Positions 1 through 13,381 of a stretch of DNA of 64,000 nt are shown one piece after another. Positions within the stretch are counted from its first letter, which is position 1. Each line of letters opens with the position of its first letter. The translations under genes were made by a program, and so were the position numbers. This DNA comes from Membranipora membranacea (taxonomy: Eukaryota; Bryozoa; Gymnolaemata; Cheilostomatida; Membraniporidae). The stretch covers positions 22,878,001 to 22,942,000 of the forward strand of contig OU612072.1 of assembly GCA_914767715.1 (NCBI GenBank), written 5' to 3'. Under the pieces are notes generated by a model. That model did no database searches. It was not told where the DNA came from and worked only from the letters and a program-made list of their open reading frames with translations.

Positions 1-1327
1 TTTGCAGCTAAGTTTCACTTCACTTACCTATATAAACAGATAATTGATGGGTTGAATCATTCAGAGTGTTGAGCTGGTCGCCTGTGATCCTTCAGAGTAT
101 CGAGCTGGTCCCCTGTGATCCCTCAGGTAAACCTTTTGAGATTCTGCTTGATCAGTCCTTCTGAGACAGTAATATTCTGTGTAATATTTACAAATTAATA
201 TTCATAGTTACATTGTTTTCTCTTTTCCGTAGGCTGTGTACTGTTAGATATCCTTATTCCTAATGTCAGAATATTTTTGAAGAATGACCTAGTGTGCTTT
301 CTCTACCAATGAATTAATATCTGTCTGTAAGTATCTAACTGAACTTCCTCTAACCTCCCTGCTATCCATTGAATATAATGACTCAATATTTGTCTGATAT
401 TGTTGGACGTAAGCAGATACCAACCGCTTGGCTGCACACTTTTGTTGCAAAACCCTTTTATCTGGCCGCTTGCCAGTCTAAAAAATGATTCAGGTTAAAA
501 TCTGTCACAACAACATTTAATAAAACTAGCAAACAATCTCGAATCTACGCTCCAGAGGGGTAGGGATTTCTCACCTATGAATATGGATCATATTTTGAGA
601 AATTATTTATTGAAAGAAACTAAGCAAGTAATAAAAAATATGCATAAGAATTCTCTTTTCCAGTATTAAAAGTGAAGATTGAGATCAGTAACAAAACCAT
701 CTACATTAGATCATAAGGGCTGTAACCACCACAGACATGCGAGTCTGATCGGTGGAGATAAACCCTAACTCTGCTACTGTCTCCTGGTCATGTGATCCTC
801 AACACATTATATACCAGTAATAATGGGTGGTATATTCAGGTAATGCACAAAGCTGAAAGTAGTCAGAGTTTTACGAATACCGATCCCTATACCTCAGACT
901 CCTTCCCCATTGAATCAGAGTCATCTACAAGTGGGCGGTGCTTGTAATGATTCTATTGTATTATTGTCATTGCCGAATGTTTGCATATATAGCTGCTGTA
1001 TTTACCAGTTGGCTATGAATAACATTTTGCTATAGGTTGTTTTCATTTGATAGACTGTGAGTTAGTCCAAAAATGAAAATAAATTTAGACACTGAGCATT
1101 AATCCCCATAGACCATACAATGGTCTTTTTCTAAAACCATCTTTTGCTTTGTCGAATAGCTTCGTAAAAGTGTGCAGTGCGTTTCTAATGCTAGCCTCTA
1201 TCAATCATTTTGTGTAGCTTAGTTCGGAAATTGTTCATCTTTGAATTTGCGGAATGCGCAGGAGTGATCTTATCTTCTGGAAAATAAAACGAGTGAAATT
1301 GCATCATCTTCCCCTTTTGTTATAAGC
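1..1327. other. Left flank without a recognisable gene
   Basis: No exon could be supported here. Two imperfect 31-bp direct repeats lie at about 60-90 and 91-121. The stretch from about 580 to 970 is a diverged third copy of the 3' end of the PHAX locus and is listed separately. The rest looks like AT-rich intergenic sequence. Confidence 0.5.
580..970 (-). pseudogene. Remnant of a third PHAX 3' end
   Basis: This stretch aligns by eye to 2000-2430 and to 31030-31400, the last exon and 3' flank of the two PHAX copies. Shared landmarks are the words around 700-800 (a stretch about octamers such as CTGTCTCCTGGTCATG) and the tract that encodes the acidic tail of the last exon. The remnant has many substitutions and small indels and no usable reading frame. 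It implies at least one local tandem duplication of the 3' end besides the large block duplication. Confidence 0.55.
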
Positions 1328-4300
1328 AAATGGAATGCATCTCACAGTATAGAGTTACCAGTGATTGTCATTTCAAACATCAGCTCAATTGTATTTACTC
1401 TTCAGAAGAATTAGGGATTCAAATATCTTTTATTCAAAGTAGGATAGGATAGGTATAAAAAATACATCAAATTTCAAACGAGAAAGTGCAGTGACCCTAA
1501 TTCCCCTACTGTAGCAATCATACTCCAATAAGAGACAACTTTTGAGCGTTTAAGAGACCTTGTTGGGCCTCGATTGTAAGTCCCTGCTCTATTTCCTCTT
1601 TGCAAGAAAAACTTTCACCTGCATGCTACTAGCAAAACAAACTGGCATATTACTTGTTCCTGGCACCTCTCAGCCATATCACTCGATAGAACCTTTCTAT
1701 CTTGCTTATCTGTGTCCAGAATCCAACTCATCACTCTTACTACACATGGGAGACAGAAGTGTGCTCAGAACCTGCTCTTGTCTCCAGGTGGTATGACCTA
1801 TACACTAATCTATATATATATATATATATATTGATATAAACGCAGAATATAGTCAAGGGGTTTTGTATATGATTCCCATATCTGCCCAATTGAGTCAGTA
1901 AATGGGGGCCTCAAATTTGTGCGAAACAATCTGAGAATTCTTCTCGCACTATCTTAACAACTAACTTTTTTAAAAAAACTTCCGGGTACAAACTCAAGCT
2001 AGTTTCAGTTTTGAGAGATATGGAAACTGTTTATTTATTGAGAGCAACCAGTAACAAAAATTATGCATAAGGATTTTGTTCTGTAGTGTTTTGAGTAAAG
2101 CCCAAGATCAGTAACAATACTATCTACATTAGATCATAAGGGCTGTAAACACCACAGATATGTGAGTCTGATCGGTGGAGATAAACCCTAACTCTGCTAC
2201 TGTCTCCTGGTCATGTGATCCTTACCACATTATATACCAGTAACGGGCAGAAAGGTCAGGTAATGTACAGAACTGAGAGTAGTCAGAGAGGTTTATATAT
2301 ATCTTGTCAGCTGAGCACTCCAATTTCTATATCAGGCTCCTCCCCCATCAAATCAGAGTCATCTATTAAATCAGTGGGCGGGGCTTGTAATGATTCCGAT
2401 GTATTATTCTTATTGCGATACTTTAATTTTCTATTCTTTCTGTCTTTTATATTCATTTTTTTGGCAAACTTTTGATTTTCTCTCTCCAGTGAGAAGATTT
2501 CCTTCACCATATCTTTGGTTATATCTGTAAATAAAGAGATAAGCGCCTATGATACACAGAAATACTTGCAGCACACCATGTCAGAAAATAGGAGAGAGAA
2601 AAACCCAACACTGCTTTGAGTCGCTCAAGATTTGACCTGACTGATCGATTGACTGATTCTTTATTCATACACACATACAAAACGATTCCCAAACTCAGGG
2701 AATGAATGGTGTAAATGACTTCTATAACCAAATGATGACCAGAGAAGTAATCGGGGTCATACTAACGTGGAGGTTATTTGACCTATAGCCACAGGGTGAG
2801 AACTGAATAAGCAAAAACAACTTCCTGTATGATATTGTAAATTTTGGTGCTGTTATGGAACTCTGCTACTCCAAATTAAAAGCATATTGTCGGCTTTGTT
2901 GGGTAGGGAATCCTGAAACATTATTTGTATTCCAGGAGTGCTCAGTTATTATATGAGCTTGTTTTATATCCAGCCAGGACAAGGCCTTTTTCTAGAGATG
3001 AAGTATCCCTAAGAAAATTCAGAGCTTTGAGAACAGAGCCTGGCTTTAGCTGGGATCTCTCCAACATAATTGATACTTTAAAAATCTACTCTCCATTAAC
3101 GCATAAAAAGAGGTAGTTTAAAACAAAAAGTGGTACCCAAAAACAGATATGAAGCTAAGTTACTGAAATAATCCCAAGGGGTCGATCGATGACTGCAGCT
3201 ATTTATGATAAATATAGACAGATACATACTTTTATCAGCTTTGAGCAGCTGTAGAAACACACCACCAGGAGTACGTCTTGTGTCTCCTCTCTGTAAGTAT
3301 AAAACAATCATTTACTGTCTGTATCACACTGGTCTGTATTATACGGGCTGTCCACACACCCCACCCACATGCTATTATACGGGTATGAGCTTATAACCTA
3401 TCACTCTACTAATGATATAAATGTAAATACTAGAAGTGAAGGTAATCCAATGCCAAGTGCTTTTTTGGTCCTCCAATGACCCGTTAAACTTTGGATTGGG
3501 CAACGCGGTGAGAAATTTTCTCTGTGGTTTATCAAAAAGCCACTAACTCCAAAAATGAGCAATGTTCAGTGAAATCAGACACCCCAAATTGATCACAAAA
3601 GTGGCTCAGAGACCTTAGTCTATGTACAAACCAAGTCTTCATTCCACCGGCCGCCTCCACATCCATTGTAGGGTTGAAGAGATCTAAGGCTTTTTGACGG
3701 CTGGTGTAGCGTACCACCCGCTCTATAAGTACTATTTTTGGTTCGTTCAGATTTCTGGCTATGTATCGAGCTATTACCCTCTCATCATCGTCTGTGCACA
3801 CTTCTGTCGGAAGGTTCAATACAATAAGTTAATAAATATTAATGTGGATTGATACCCCGCATCATGTATAAGGGCATAAGTAATCTAATGGGAATTATGT
3901 GTGAGTATCCCACAATGCCACATACACCTTATATATCAAGTTAGAGATATGTGGGAAATCCAGAATATTGCATTGTGGGATACTTCAGAAACATTTCACA
4001 TTGCCCTTCTGAGAAAATATTGAGCCTTTGGGGTCGGTGCTCAGATAAAGCTAAGATGTATATGGATTTTAATCTGATTGGTAACAACATGACTCATCAT
4101 GGTGTGAGGTAGGCACTCTGTCCCTGTTTAGAGGAGAAAACAATAACACAAAGTGATGTTTGCCTACCCCTCCCCCCTCTTGTTGCCTTGTACTTTATAA
4201 GATAGTGAATAAGAATAATAATAATGAACTAACCTCGTCATAATAATCATCGTCTCCCCCTCCTCCTCTACCAGGGTGTATATCTGTAATATAGATAATA

Positions 4301-4630
4301 ATACAATGATATATTATACTATATATCACTCCACATTATATAATATGTAACGCTGGTCAACAGCGGCAAATAATGTACTGGCACTATACTACATACACAC
4401 ACATACAGTATAAAGTCATCACAATGCTTGTTTATAATCTGAGCAGGTGGCTGCAGAGTTATATTAGTCAACAGGAGTCATTTGGATTGTCTGATTCGAT
4501 TAACCCACATGATTTACCCACATGGGAGGCGAGGGTGGTTGGTTAGTCGTAATCAGCTCTTCAAAATAGCGAATTTGTTGGGAGTATAATTCACATAGAT
4601 ACATGTAGTTGTCTGATACATGACTCGTAC

Positions 4631-5194
4631 ATTGTGTTTTGCTTTATCATGCCTGTCATAATAATTTACTCATGTTGCCTAACTCTTGTATTTTTGACTT
4701 TTGTCACATTTTACGCTTTGCTGGTTTTGGCACTGTGTGTTACATGATACCGCCGTAGCTGTGCTGTATGTGATATATCGTAACCTGTGTTGTGTAGTAG
4801 CAAGTCGTGCTTTGCTTGATAGACTAGATATTATCAGTGACAATTAAAGACTGTAAATAGTAAAAAACTAACAGAATTACACCCGTTTTACTGACTAAGT
4901 TAGCTGCTTGAAATTGTGTTTTGCTTCATCATGCCTGTCATAATAATTTACTCATGTTGCCTAACTCTTGTATTTTTGACTTTTGTCACATTTTACGCTT
5001 TGCTGGTTTTGGCACTGTGTGTTACATGATACTGCCGTAGCTGTGCTGTATGTGATATATCGTAACCTGTGTTGTGTAGTATCAAGTCGTGCTTTGCTTG
5101 ATAGACTAGATATTATCAGTGACAATTAAAGACTGTAAATAGTAAAAAACTAACAGAATTACACCGGTTTTACTGACTAAGTAAGCTGCCTGAA
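4631..5194. repeat. 282-bp direct tandem duplication (two units)
   Basis: Units 4631-4912 and 4913-5194 are almost identical. Block B has a single unit (32673-32797 continuing at 41282), split by the 8.48-kb element. Because each unit contains the same insertion target, the second copy gives the empty target site directly. Confidence 0.85.
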
Positions 5195-5413
5195 GCGATA
5201 TGGATTTGAATATTCACAGCACTGTCCCAGCACAGTACAATCACATATACTTGATGAGTACACACGAACTGGCTGTCATGCAGTGGAAGTGATTGGACTG
5301 GCGTGTTAAACATAACGTTGATAGTATTACTGAAAAACCCGAGTCACTGTTCAGCCGAGATGATTGATCCTAAGTATTGAAGGAAATAAGATACCAATGG
5401 TTACATTTAAATC

Positions 5414-5564
5414 CTACCCAAAGATCGATGCATGTTATAGTCAGGCAGTTCTTATGATACAGTTTTGTCAGATTTGCATGGTAAAAAAATTCAGTGCTCT
5501 CCTATCTGACACAACTTTATCATAAGTAACTGCCTGACCATAACATGCTTTGGTCTTTGGGTAG
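5414..5564. mobile_element. MITE-like inverted repeat (151 bp)
   Basis: Arms of about 45 bp start CTACCCAAAGATCGATGCAT and end in the imperfect reverse complement. There is no coding capacity. The same element sits at 41671-41821 in block B, so insertion predates the duplication. Confidence 0.65.
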
Positions 5565-5905
5565 TCTTTAATGTATACCATATCATGACTCACCGAGTCG
5601 GTGTTTGATTCTTGTCGGCTCGTTTTCTCATACTATGATTGTCTGATTCTCCGTCATCGTTTACATTCCACAGCTGGTCAGCTCCTATCCTGGCTGCTGC
5701 TTCTGATAACTCAGCATCAAACTCATCAGAATCTACAGTTCTACTCTCACCTGAAGGGACGTACGACTTTACACCCCTCTCTATCGCTGTACAACAGAAA
5801 CAAGGCTAACAACTTTATTGAACTGTTCACAGGCCGCAGCTAATTGTCACATCAATGTTTTGTTGTAGAGTCATACCAACAAGGGAGGTATTGGCTGATT
5901 TAGCG

Positions 5906-5956
5906 TCTTTGTTGGCTGTTACATGATAAATATTATCATGTAACGGCCAACAAAGA
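5906..5956. repeat. 51-bp near-perfect palindrome
   Basis: Arms of about 23 bp around a 4-bp centre (TCTTTGTTGGC... and its complement). It is conserved at 42170-42220 in block B. It lies in PHAX intronic sequence. Confidence 0.7.
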
Positions 5957-6640
5957 CATGATAACCATCACATCGCCATAAATATGACAGGAATTCACTT
6001 CCACCAATACTTTTTACCAACAGGAAATCCCTGTAGCTATTTATCGCGTATTTTGCTATGAAAGGAGATGTTACTGCTTTGATAAGAAAGAAAAGTCATT
6101 AAAATGCTCAGAGCTCAGAGAGTGGGCAACTCGCACATTTAATTAGCACAATGAGGAATTTTGTGGAACTCTTGGGAGTTCCTGCTGCTGTGGCTATTTA
6201 AAAAAAACAGTATTTCTGTTAGTATATATAACCCAGATCTATTGTTTTATAGTAGTATAGTCTCTTAGAATGCTAAATAAGTGGTCTAACAACAGACTAA
6301 TAACAACATGATAGTTAGTGAATATTCAAGTGTATACCTTGATACACGTTGACACAGACCTCACAAAATGAGCATTCAGCACCCCACCTGGTGATACTAC
6401 ACGCCCTCTCTCAAACAATCTCTGCTCAAATACATCCCTAACACCTAATTTTCGGATTTTTCAAGTCTTATACATCTGGAGGACAAAGTTTCAAATCACT
6501 GTGACCAACATTTGAGGAATAATGATCTGAAGTAGAAGTGCTGGCTCAATTGGTAAGAAAACTTTTTATTCAGAAACCTTAACTCAGCGAGATGCTACAG
6601 TCGAGCTAACATTACCGCAATTACTGTACTAAGCCGACCA

Positions 6641-6784
6641 TTGAGTGTGTCTGTTGTTGTTTTCTCCTCATGAAACACTTATATTGCGTCTTGTAACTCC
6701 CTCCCTATTCAATTGAAGGACATTAACAGGGGGAGGGAGGTGTTGAGTATTTCATAAGGAGAAAACAACAGCATACACACTCAA
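6641..6784. mobile_element. MITE-like inverted repeat (144 bp)
   Basis: Arms begin TTGAGTGTGTCTGTTGTTG and end with the complement, with a GGGAGGGAGG-rich inner part. The matching copy in block B is at about 42908-43045. Confidence 0.6.
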
Positions 6785-7148
6785 TTTCCAGCTTAAAGAA
6801 TAGTCAATGTCATAATGTTAGCTCCGCCATTACGTAATCCTGAAATTGGGATCCCCGAAGAGCAAAGTTTTTGAACCAACAAGTCAGCACTTCTGTTTCA
6901 GGACATTACTTCTCTCAAAATAATCAGAGATTTGAAACTGGGACCTATAAATGTAAAAAGACATAGATAAACAATATATATTAGGTCAGAGCACCCTCTA
7001 TAATACCCACATCATTGAAGTGTCTCCTGTATTGGTTGATATCTAAAGGACATATTTTTACTCAAGTGGCAGCAGGTGAGATTTTGTACAATTCTGTTTG
7101 ATCAACAAATCCAAGACATTTTATGTATACTTGTGATCTTATAACTTG

Positions 7149-7250
7149 TAGATCCCTAATGATATAGTCATCTTGTCTTGTGGATCTAAGAATATTATTA
7201 ATATTATTCTTAGATTCACAAGACAAGATGATCATATCATAAGAGATCTA
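7149..7250. mobile_element. MITE-like palindrome (102 bp)
   Basis: Almost the whole element is one hairpin centred on an AT-rich AATATTATTAATATT core. Copies: 43416-43517 in block B and a partial one at about 19029-19097, next to the right junction of the inserted RAPGEF1 block. Confidence 0.65.
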
Positions 7251-7465
7251 CTGTTAGGGTTACCAAGTGCTCAGATTATCTTTGTCACTTTATTAGCCCT
7301 TCAATATTAAAATATTAAATTTGAATAGAGAGTTGTTGCATCAAAACATCTAGCCAGTAGCTTTGAGTGGAGATATACGAGCGCTCATAATGTAGGGAGT
7401 ATCTTCTTCCCAAGCCATCCACCATTAGAGATGACAAATTTTTTGTTGTTGACCAATCAGGCGGT

Positions 7466-7525
7466 TTTAAAATCTAGCTGAGATCCAACACTAATAAAAA
7501 TGTTGGATCTCAGCTAGATTTTAAA
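7466..7525. repeat. 60-bp palindrome at a duplication breakpoint
   Basis: Arms TTTAAAATCTAGCTGAGATC and complement surround a short AT-rich loop. The block B copy is at 43772-43831. In block A, homology to B ends about 4 bp after this hairpin and RAPGEF1 sequence begins, so the hairpin marks the breakpoint. Confidence 0.7.
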
Positions 7526-7643
7526 GGCAATCATTTGCTAAACTAAACTCTAGCTAACATTCCCCCCCTCCCTCCCTCCATTTGTTGATTCTCTACACAT
7601 GCTCCAAGCTCACAACCTGCTGTGTTTAACTGTTCCATATTTT

Positions 7644-7848
7644 AAGGCTAATGGACAAGGGATGGACTGAGAGACTAATGGATTCCAGATTTGGAATCTC
7701 CATGCCTCATTACTTTACTGTGCTGCTATCCATTGTTGAGATATAGGTAGCGATGCCTGGTGCATGTAAAAACGCAATGTAATGAAGCGTAGAGATTCTA
7801 CGTCTGGCATCCATGAGTCTCTCAACCCATTCCTTGTCCATTAGCCTT
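7644..7848. mobile_element. MITE with 47-bp inverted ends (205 bp)
   Basis: Left end AAGGCTAATGGACAAGG and right end CCTTGTCCATTAGCCTT are perfect complements and the complementarity continues imperfectly for about 47 bp. There is no coding capacity. The same element is at 58631-58835 in block C2. Confidence 0.7.
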
Positions 7849-9525
7849 GGTCATTTAAGCCAAAAAAAATTGAATATATAATTGATTCCTATTCGCAAAT
7901 CTGCGCTGATAAAATGATAAAATCTCTCCCTACACACTCACCTTGAGTATATGTACAAATTTGATGAAGTATTTCTCTCTGATTGCCTGATCGTCTGGTT
8001 TGAGTATTACATTCTTACACCACCATGACATCTTATTAAAGTGCTCCGTAAACTGTACCAGATTGGGGCACCTGTAGAGAGCAAGTAAACACAACTTTAC
8101 TGATGACTGATACTCGGTACACAGCTGACTGAGTGTAGGTCACTTTGTACAGGCCATATTTTTTTTAATTGTAGTCAGATAATTGATCTACTGCTAGCCT
8201 GCCTGCTTGAAAAGATTCTATGAAAGCCATCTCCAAATGGACAGACAATCATGATTTGATATCACCTGGGGTCTCTGCCTATTGCTGCCTGTTGAAGGCA
8301 CTACATTGACGGTTGATGGTGGGGTGGGGGTGGAAAAGTCAACGATGCCCTGTTTGAAACGCTTGAAACCGCTTCCATCTCTCTTTGGCCTCACTGAACT
8401 ACATAAAGCTTAGAGATGACACCTCGATATATGAACTGTCAACTAATGGGCATATTATTTTCAGATAAAGATAGTTGAAATCAGAATTCGGAATCAAGGA
8501 ACTTAGTAATGACCGGAGTATGACCTACCATTCTGAGAGTGAAGTCTCAATTAGTATTAATATTTTAGATAAACGGAACTCAATGAGCACAAATTTACTG
8601 ACTAGCAGCAACACCTGTGACTTGCGAATATGATCTACACCTTACTGTACAATCTATCATATTGAGTCCACCTGTACCACAGGCTAGGTCAAATGGAGCA
8701 CTGCTCGGGTCTTGTAATCAGACGGTGTAACTGATCAAAACCTCCTCAGTTACCATCAGAAGCTCACCAAAGATGGGTTCATTAAATATATCTATGCTTA
8801 GTATTTATACCCCATAAGATATGTCAAAGTGTCCTAGTAGAGTGTTGTATATATATATAGGTTTTTTTCCCGAAAACAACGTGGCACCAGAAGGATTGGA
8901 GGGTAGACCACCCCGCCCAGTAGTTTTGTTGCTCATTGGTCCTTAGTCTAATATAAGTGAGTGTATAACTTACTTTTCTTCGTTCCGTTCTCTAGACCAG
9001 GTGAGAAGCTCAGGTAATTCTAACCTCTGATAGAAGTCTGTCTCTATAAGTGTGAGATGCTCGGCAATCTCGTGTGACTTGAAATCCACCAGCGTTAAAA
9101 CTCGCCTGGGAAATACAAACAGAACATGTGTTATAGTGCTTGTGAGAGAATCAGATCTTTGGTAGCATGCTGAGTTCTTAGACTAATATTTGTAATAGTG
9201 CTCTAGGCTCATAAACAGCCTGCAGCTCAGTTTCTAGTGATTTTCACAGTTCAGATGTGAAGGTACTAAAAAGGTACTACAGAGAAACTCTTTTCATGAT
9301 AGCATTTACAGTAGTATTATTCATTCACAATCACGCTAGGTCATGGTGAATGCTGAAACCTTTGCGGATGGATCAGATGCAAATGGATATTCTCGGGAGC
9401 TCATTATATTGAGCTAGTTTTTCTGCAGGTAATTATGTGTCTGGCACTTTGGATAGGGGCTTAGAGTATATATTAATTTGAAAGAAAATGAACTGCAGAA
9501 AAAAAACATACTGATCTTTGATCCG

Positions 9526-9597
9526 GTAGCATGAGCCTTATTCACGCGGCCACGGGTTTGGTTTTTTGTGGTGTTCGCGTGAACAAGGCTAGGTAGC
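9526..9597. repeat. Short palindrome with CACGCGGCCAC ends
   Basis: The ends are AGCCTTATTCACGCGGCCAC and an imperfect complement ending CGCGTGAACAAGGCT. This resembles the ends of the large fold-back element at 57028-57598 and of a diverged copy at about 17340-17395. The block C2 copy is at about 60506-60573. Confidence 0.55.
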
Positions 9598-9782
9598 ATC
9601 AATTGCTTATTACAAGATCAATTCCGGGAGTGATTAAAATCACATGAATCGTTGACAATTTGCGCCAGTCATGTGCTATCAAGCATTGACTGAATATTTG
9701 AGCACAGCACGGTTATGAATTTCCTAGATGGGGTAAAGAATTCGCGAGAGAAAAGGTTCTTCATTACCAAGAAGCTTGAAGT

Positions 9783-9955
9783 AGCATAATTCAAGGCTGG
9801 CTAAAACTATATATATTAAAAAGATTGAGTAAAACTCCAACCTAAATTAGCCAGAACCTAGTGCCTTTACATTAAGTCGGCATAGGTAGAATGAAAGGGG
9901 CTGACTTAATTCAGCTCCTTTCATTCTTCCTAGTCAGCTAAACCTGAAGCTGAAC
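9783..9955. repeat. Nested inverted repeats in a RAPGEF1 intron
   Basis: Two imperfect hairpins occur here, one built on GGCTGGCTAA/TTAGCCAG and one on GAATGAAAGG..CCTTTCATTC flanked by CTGACTTAA words. They are conserved at about 60755-60925 in block C2. Probably old MITE material. Confidence 0.45.
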
Positions 9956-10460
9956 TTAAATCAGCTGATATTTACTCCTCAAGCGTATATCAGTCTACTT
10001 TTACTTACGATGGAGATTTGGGGCCGGACGAGGGAGCTACAATCTGCAGTTCCTGAACAGGCCTCTGATTTGGGTCACATTTCTCAAGCACTTTACGTCT
10101 CATAATCTTAGCGAGCGTCAGTTCTCCCTCCCTTACCAACTCTGTGACTAGCTTCAATAATCTCAGGCTAATAGCCTCTTTCAGTTCGCTGGATCTGTAT
10201 AATGGTAGATGACATAAATAGCGTTGTGTGAAATTAGCATTGAAGTTATTTCCGATCTTTGTTTTTCAGAGAAATCTTGCTCAGGATGACAAATGATCTG
10301 ACACCGACCTAGCCTAGTCACACAGCTACTTTTTTGTACCACGTGACAAGCTACCACCAACCCTTCATTGTCATCTATGTCTGATTCTGCAGCCAATTTA
10401 TGCCTCTTGTAAATCCATTGTGGTGTCTCAAATTTACTAAGTACATATCGAGACTAAAGA

Positions 10461-10746
10461 CTGGTTCACATTGTCCCAGATAGCGTTGGGATGGCATCTG
10501 GGATGCTGATCCCAAATGGTCCCAGAAAGAGTATGTCTTTTGTTTACATTGCAAAACTGATCCCAGATAGTCCCAGATCATCCCAATGTTGTATTCACAT
10601 AGTACCAAGATGAGAAATGCGTCTGTGTCATTAACGGGAAAGTTCCTAAGCGTCAAACTTTTACGTTGCTGACCAAGACTCATTTCGATTGTGTTGTATT
10701 TATATTCACAATGTCTGGGTTGGCTGCAATGGACAATGTGAACTAG
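10461..10746. mobile_element. MITE with CTGGTTCACATTGTCC ends (286 bp)
   Basis: The terminal inverted repeat is CTGGTTCACATTGTCC on the left and GGACAATGTGAACTAG on the right. Internal sequence is rich in GATCCCAGA/TGGGAT words. The minus-strand open frame of 129 codons across it (10375-10764) is probably not a gene. It is duplicated at 61433-61718. Confidence 0.65.
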
Positions 10747-13381
10747 GCTTAACAGCCTGCTCAACTACAGGCAAATGCTACTTTAACTTCGGTTTTAGGC
10801 ACCGCAATGACTAAATAAGGAATCAACGCTCTAATCAACTTTTATGAGAGAATAGAATAACAAAATGATGAGACTTACGTCAGCTCATCCAGAACTCTGA
10901 CGAGGAGGGAGAAGGCGTTTCTGGACAATCTCTTCTTAGAGACATCTTTAGAGTGAGCAAACTTGTTATATCTGTATAGCAGTTTATCTATGAGATCTTC
11001 TGGTGTGATGAATGTCCTGTGGGTCGTCAGAAAAGCCTCCTGATACATGAAATCTAAAATAGAGACAGCAGGTAAAAGATATATCAGGGCAACTATATTG
11101 TCATTACCTGCTTGGCTGGTTTTATTTTAGGTCTAATTATGCAGTAATTTTGGGCATATGGACTTGAAGGTAAGGTCAATATTATGTTAGCATGTATTGT
11201 AGTTCTGTTCAGCCCAAATCAGTAACCAACAGGTCCTCAGTTTCAAGAGTTAAATTCAAAATCTAAAAAAGGCGCAAATTGTGTCATATGGAACAAATTG
11301 TGGTAAATGCCGATAAAAGCAATTTTCCTCTACAAATTTGTGGCTTTCTATGATATAAGTAAAAAGAATCATTTCTATATAGGTCAAGTCTTAAATAAAG
11401 GCTAGCCTATGTTTGGTGACTGAAATAGTGTAAGCAAAGATTGTAACATTGAACTCCCAAGCCTCCTCAAAGATACCAGTGAAGTCCTTACATAAATATT
11501 CTATTTATGATCATAAGTTTACCCATAAGGGCAATGAAAAGAAGAAACCTAATGTATATCTACAAAGCCCAGTGGGGTGTAAAACCTAACCAGACAATTA
11601 TTGCTGCCCATATAGTAATCAATTCATACTTTTGCAGCTTATTGTTCCAACTTAGAAAGACAGGATCTATGATTTTCAATAAGATTAGTCCTAATAGATT
11701 AGATGATTCAAAAAAGATTTGTATTGAAAGTCTGCTTTGTAAATTAATAGCAAATAGGAAGGCTTTTTCCTGTTCAACAATCAATTAAATGTCCCATTAA
11801 GTTAGCTTTGCAAATAAATTTGCTTCTTGGGAACACATAAATAAAACAGGTAAAATACAAAAGTAAGAGGATCTGAGTTAACCCAGAACTAAATAAAGAC
11901 ATAAATATACAAGCAGCGCTGACGCATTAAAGATAAGCTGAGCAGAGCCAGATCACCATGCCTCAGACAGATCACCATGCCTCGGACAAATATCAGCTAA
12001 CCTCGCAGGAAACCAAGAGAAATACTACCTAACTTGATCATGGTGAAGTGACAGTGATCAGATTTTATACTGAAATGCAATATTTGAGCTTTCCCCTTCC
12101 TCTCTCTCACCAAATGTGAACCCAATTAATAATAAGGAGGCTTCATTCCGAAGCTGACCTGTTTAATAACTTTAGAGTCAAGGACAATCTCAGAATCCCG
12201 CATGAGAATGGGAAGGTTTTTGATGGATATTTTTGCATTCGGATTGCTCAAGCGCCATCTTAACATTTCTAATCAGTTGGCATATCCAGTTATCATAGCC
12301 TGGTCACGCTGCTACATTTTGGGTTTAGGGAAACCAAAAATGTAGTGGCTTGTAGCGGCTTTAGTTATTTTACAAGTGGTTATAAGTGAGGTTTGTATCA
12401 TTTACTCTAAATCAACAAATCAACTCAACTGTAGTGAAATGGAAGGTCAGATCACAATGGCTGTCAAAACATTAAGAAAGCTGTGCGGCATGTTATTGAA
12501 GAGAGGCTATGTGAGCAATATTCCCATAATGCAATTTAACACATTGCGGGCTTATCAATAACTACTTGCCTCTGATGAGCATGCAAAAGGAGACTCACTG
12601 CAGATTACATGTCAGAGCTAAACCAACTGAACTGATGCTCAAGGACAGATTCTGATGAGCAGCACGTTGGTGCGCAACCAAAACGTCAATCAGCAGAGAA
12701 AAATCATGAGGGATCAACGTAGCACTGCATTCGTAAGTGAGAAAATTGCAAAATTTCACATTCAGTGATGGGATAGCTGCTAGGAGTCATTCATTAGGAT
12801 ACCGAAACAAATATATAAAATTCTTCATAATGATATCTGGGCGGTTTTGTCTTGTGAAGCTTGTTCTGGTGAAAGAAATTCGTAAAGACAAAAACAATAA
12901 ATCTTATAGGATAGACTAAAAATAAGTGAAGCTTGGGACCACAGAGTGTATGAAAGTAAAGGTTGACTATATTTGGTGCCTCTTCTCCCGTCAAACAACA
13001 AGTTTATGTGACACCTCTTGAATAACATATCAATAAATCAACCTTGAAGTACAAATTCTATAGACCACACCCCCTATTGCTTTCAGCACCAAGAGAAATA
13101 ACACTGAAGTGCGAGTGATCCAAGATTTTCCCTCCAAATTCAGCCCCATCATAGAAAAGAAACTCTGTTATAAGTAATACCAATATCCCATTATATATGT
13201 GAATGTGTTAGATTTTAGCCCGTGTGCCCAGTCTGATTTGATCAGGGTCGCAACGGAACATGTAACAGTCCCTTATTGAAATCGCTTGGGCACTCAGGCT
13301 AGTTAGATGTAGAAACATGATCTAAACGGCGTAAAATGCATAATTGAGTCCAAGACACTCTGCTTTTCTCAACGATGGTAG

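Larger units (their letters stand above)
1328..7529. repeat. Segmental duplication block A (left part, PHAX 3' half)
   Basis: This block is repeated in direct orientation at 30305-43835 with a few per cent divergence. Differences are structural. Block B lacks 2904-3815, has only one unit of the 282-bp tandem repeat at 4631-5194, and carries the 8.48-kb transposon at 32798-41276. Homology stops just after a 60-bp palindrome ending at 7525, where RAPGEF1 sequence starts instead. Confidence 0.85.
7535..13060. repeat. Segmental duplication block C1 (RAPGEF1 part)
   Basis: It is repeated in direct orientation at 58525-64000, with a few per cent divergence through exons, introns and MITEs alike. 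The left edge abuts PHAX intron sequence at about 7530. The right edge of the match is set by the end of the window, so the duplication may be longer. Confidence 0.85.

Noticed and set aside
10375-10764. 129-codon minus frame, repeated at 61347-61736
   Set aside because: It lies across a MITE with clear inverted ends and has no family features.
11507-11788. 93-codon plus frame near the RasGEF_N exon
   Set aside because: The block C2 copy has a different frame length; composition is that of an AT-rich intron.
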